Assembly: GCA_003152145.1 (NCBI GenBank)
Contig: PLZL01000467.1
Coordinates: 1-5,126, forward strand
Reading direction: 5' to 3'
Source of the DNA: Limisphaerales bacterium
GTDB taxonomy: Bacteria > Verrucomicrobiota > Verrucomicrobiae > Limisphaerales > UBA11358
Length of the DNA stretch: 5,126 bases
Shown: positions 5,116 to 5,126 of the stretch, piece by piece
How positions within the stretch are numbered: position 1 is the first letter of the stretch
Layout of the letters: each line of letters starts with the position of its first letter
Position numbers and translations under genes: made by a program
The notes under the pieces: model-generated
Database searches by the model: none
What the model saw: the letters and a program-made list of their open reading frames with translations, nothing else
Told to the model about the DNA's origin: nothing

Positions 5116-5126
5116 AATTCGGGCGA

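Noticed and set aside
1..5126. CRISPR array, tRNA, rRNA, riboswitch or insertion-sequence transposase
   Set aside because: I found no regularly spaced direct repeats, no cloverleaf-like or rRNA-like stretch, no long conserved leader, and no transposase-like protein in any frame.

Overview
The window is gene-dense, fairly GC-rich bacterial DNA with short intergenic gaps. It carries six genes. In order they are the 3' end of an FAD-linked oxidase (+), a secreted GH3 beta-glucosidase (-), the rRNA methyltransferase gene rsmI (-), a two-gene toxin-antitoxin module with a MazF/PemK toxin (+), and a glycyl-radical-enzyme activase of the radical SAM family (+). The gene content alone does not fix the phylum. 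Two palindromic intergenic repeats, outer sequences AGTAGGACAGGCG and GGTAGGGCG, resemble dispersed repeats I associate with Verrucomicrobiota (Limisphaerales/Pedosphaera-like genomes). Shine-Dalgarno motifs are missing in front of several genes. A verrucomicrobial origin is therefore my best guess, from recall and not from a search.

Layout. Positions 3-167 are the end of the oxidase gene. Positions 168-256 hold an inverted pair of short palindromes between the convergent oxidase and glucosidase genes; the left palindrome plus a T7 run looks like an intrinsic terminator. Positions 252-2579 (-) encode an exported GH3 enzyme with N-terminal barrel, C-terminal alpha/beta and fibronectin-III-like domains. 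Positions 2644-2719 hold a second palindromic repeat of a different family between rsmI and the glucosidase gene. Positions 2715-3431 (-) are rsmI. Positions 3432-3573 are a divergent promoter region. Positions 3574-3789 and 3786-4112 (+) are a ribbon-helix-helix-like antitoxin and a MazF/PemK toxin sharing an ATGA overlap. After 65 bases comes the activase (4178-5083), with a radical SAM cluster motif and two ferredoxin-type 4Fe-4S motifs. The last 43 bases hold two mutually exclusive hairpins.

How the genes fit together. The glucosidase would act outside the cytoplasm on beta-linked oligosaccharides, and the activase serves anaerobic glycyl-radical chemistry, so the two are compatible with a carbohydrate-using organism that can live without oxygen. 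No single pathway joins the genes. The glycyl-radical enzyme that the activase should serve is not in the window and may lie just downstream.

No clearly new multi-gene system is visible. The points most worth a second look are the REPIN-like repeats that provide the stop codons of two genes, the apparent leaderless promoters around the divergent rsmI/toxin-antitoxin region, and the ambiguous start with a possible 19-codon leader ORF before the activase.
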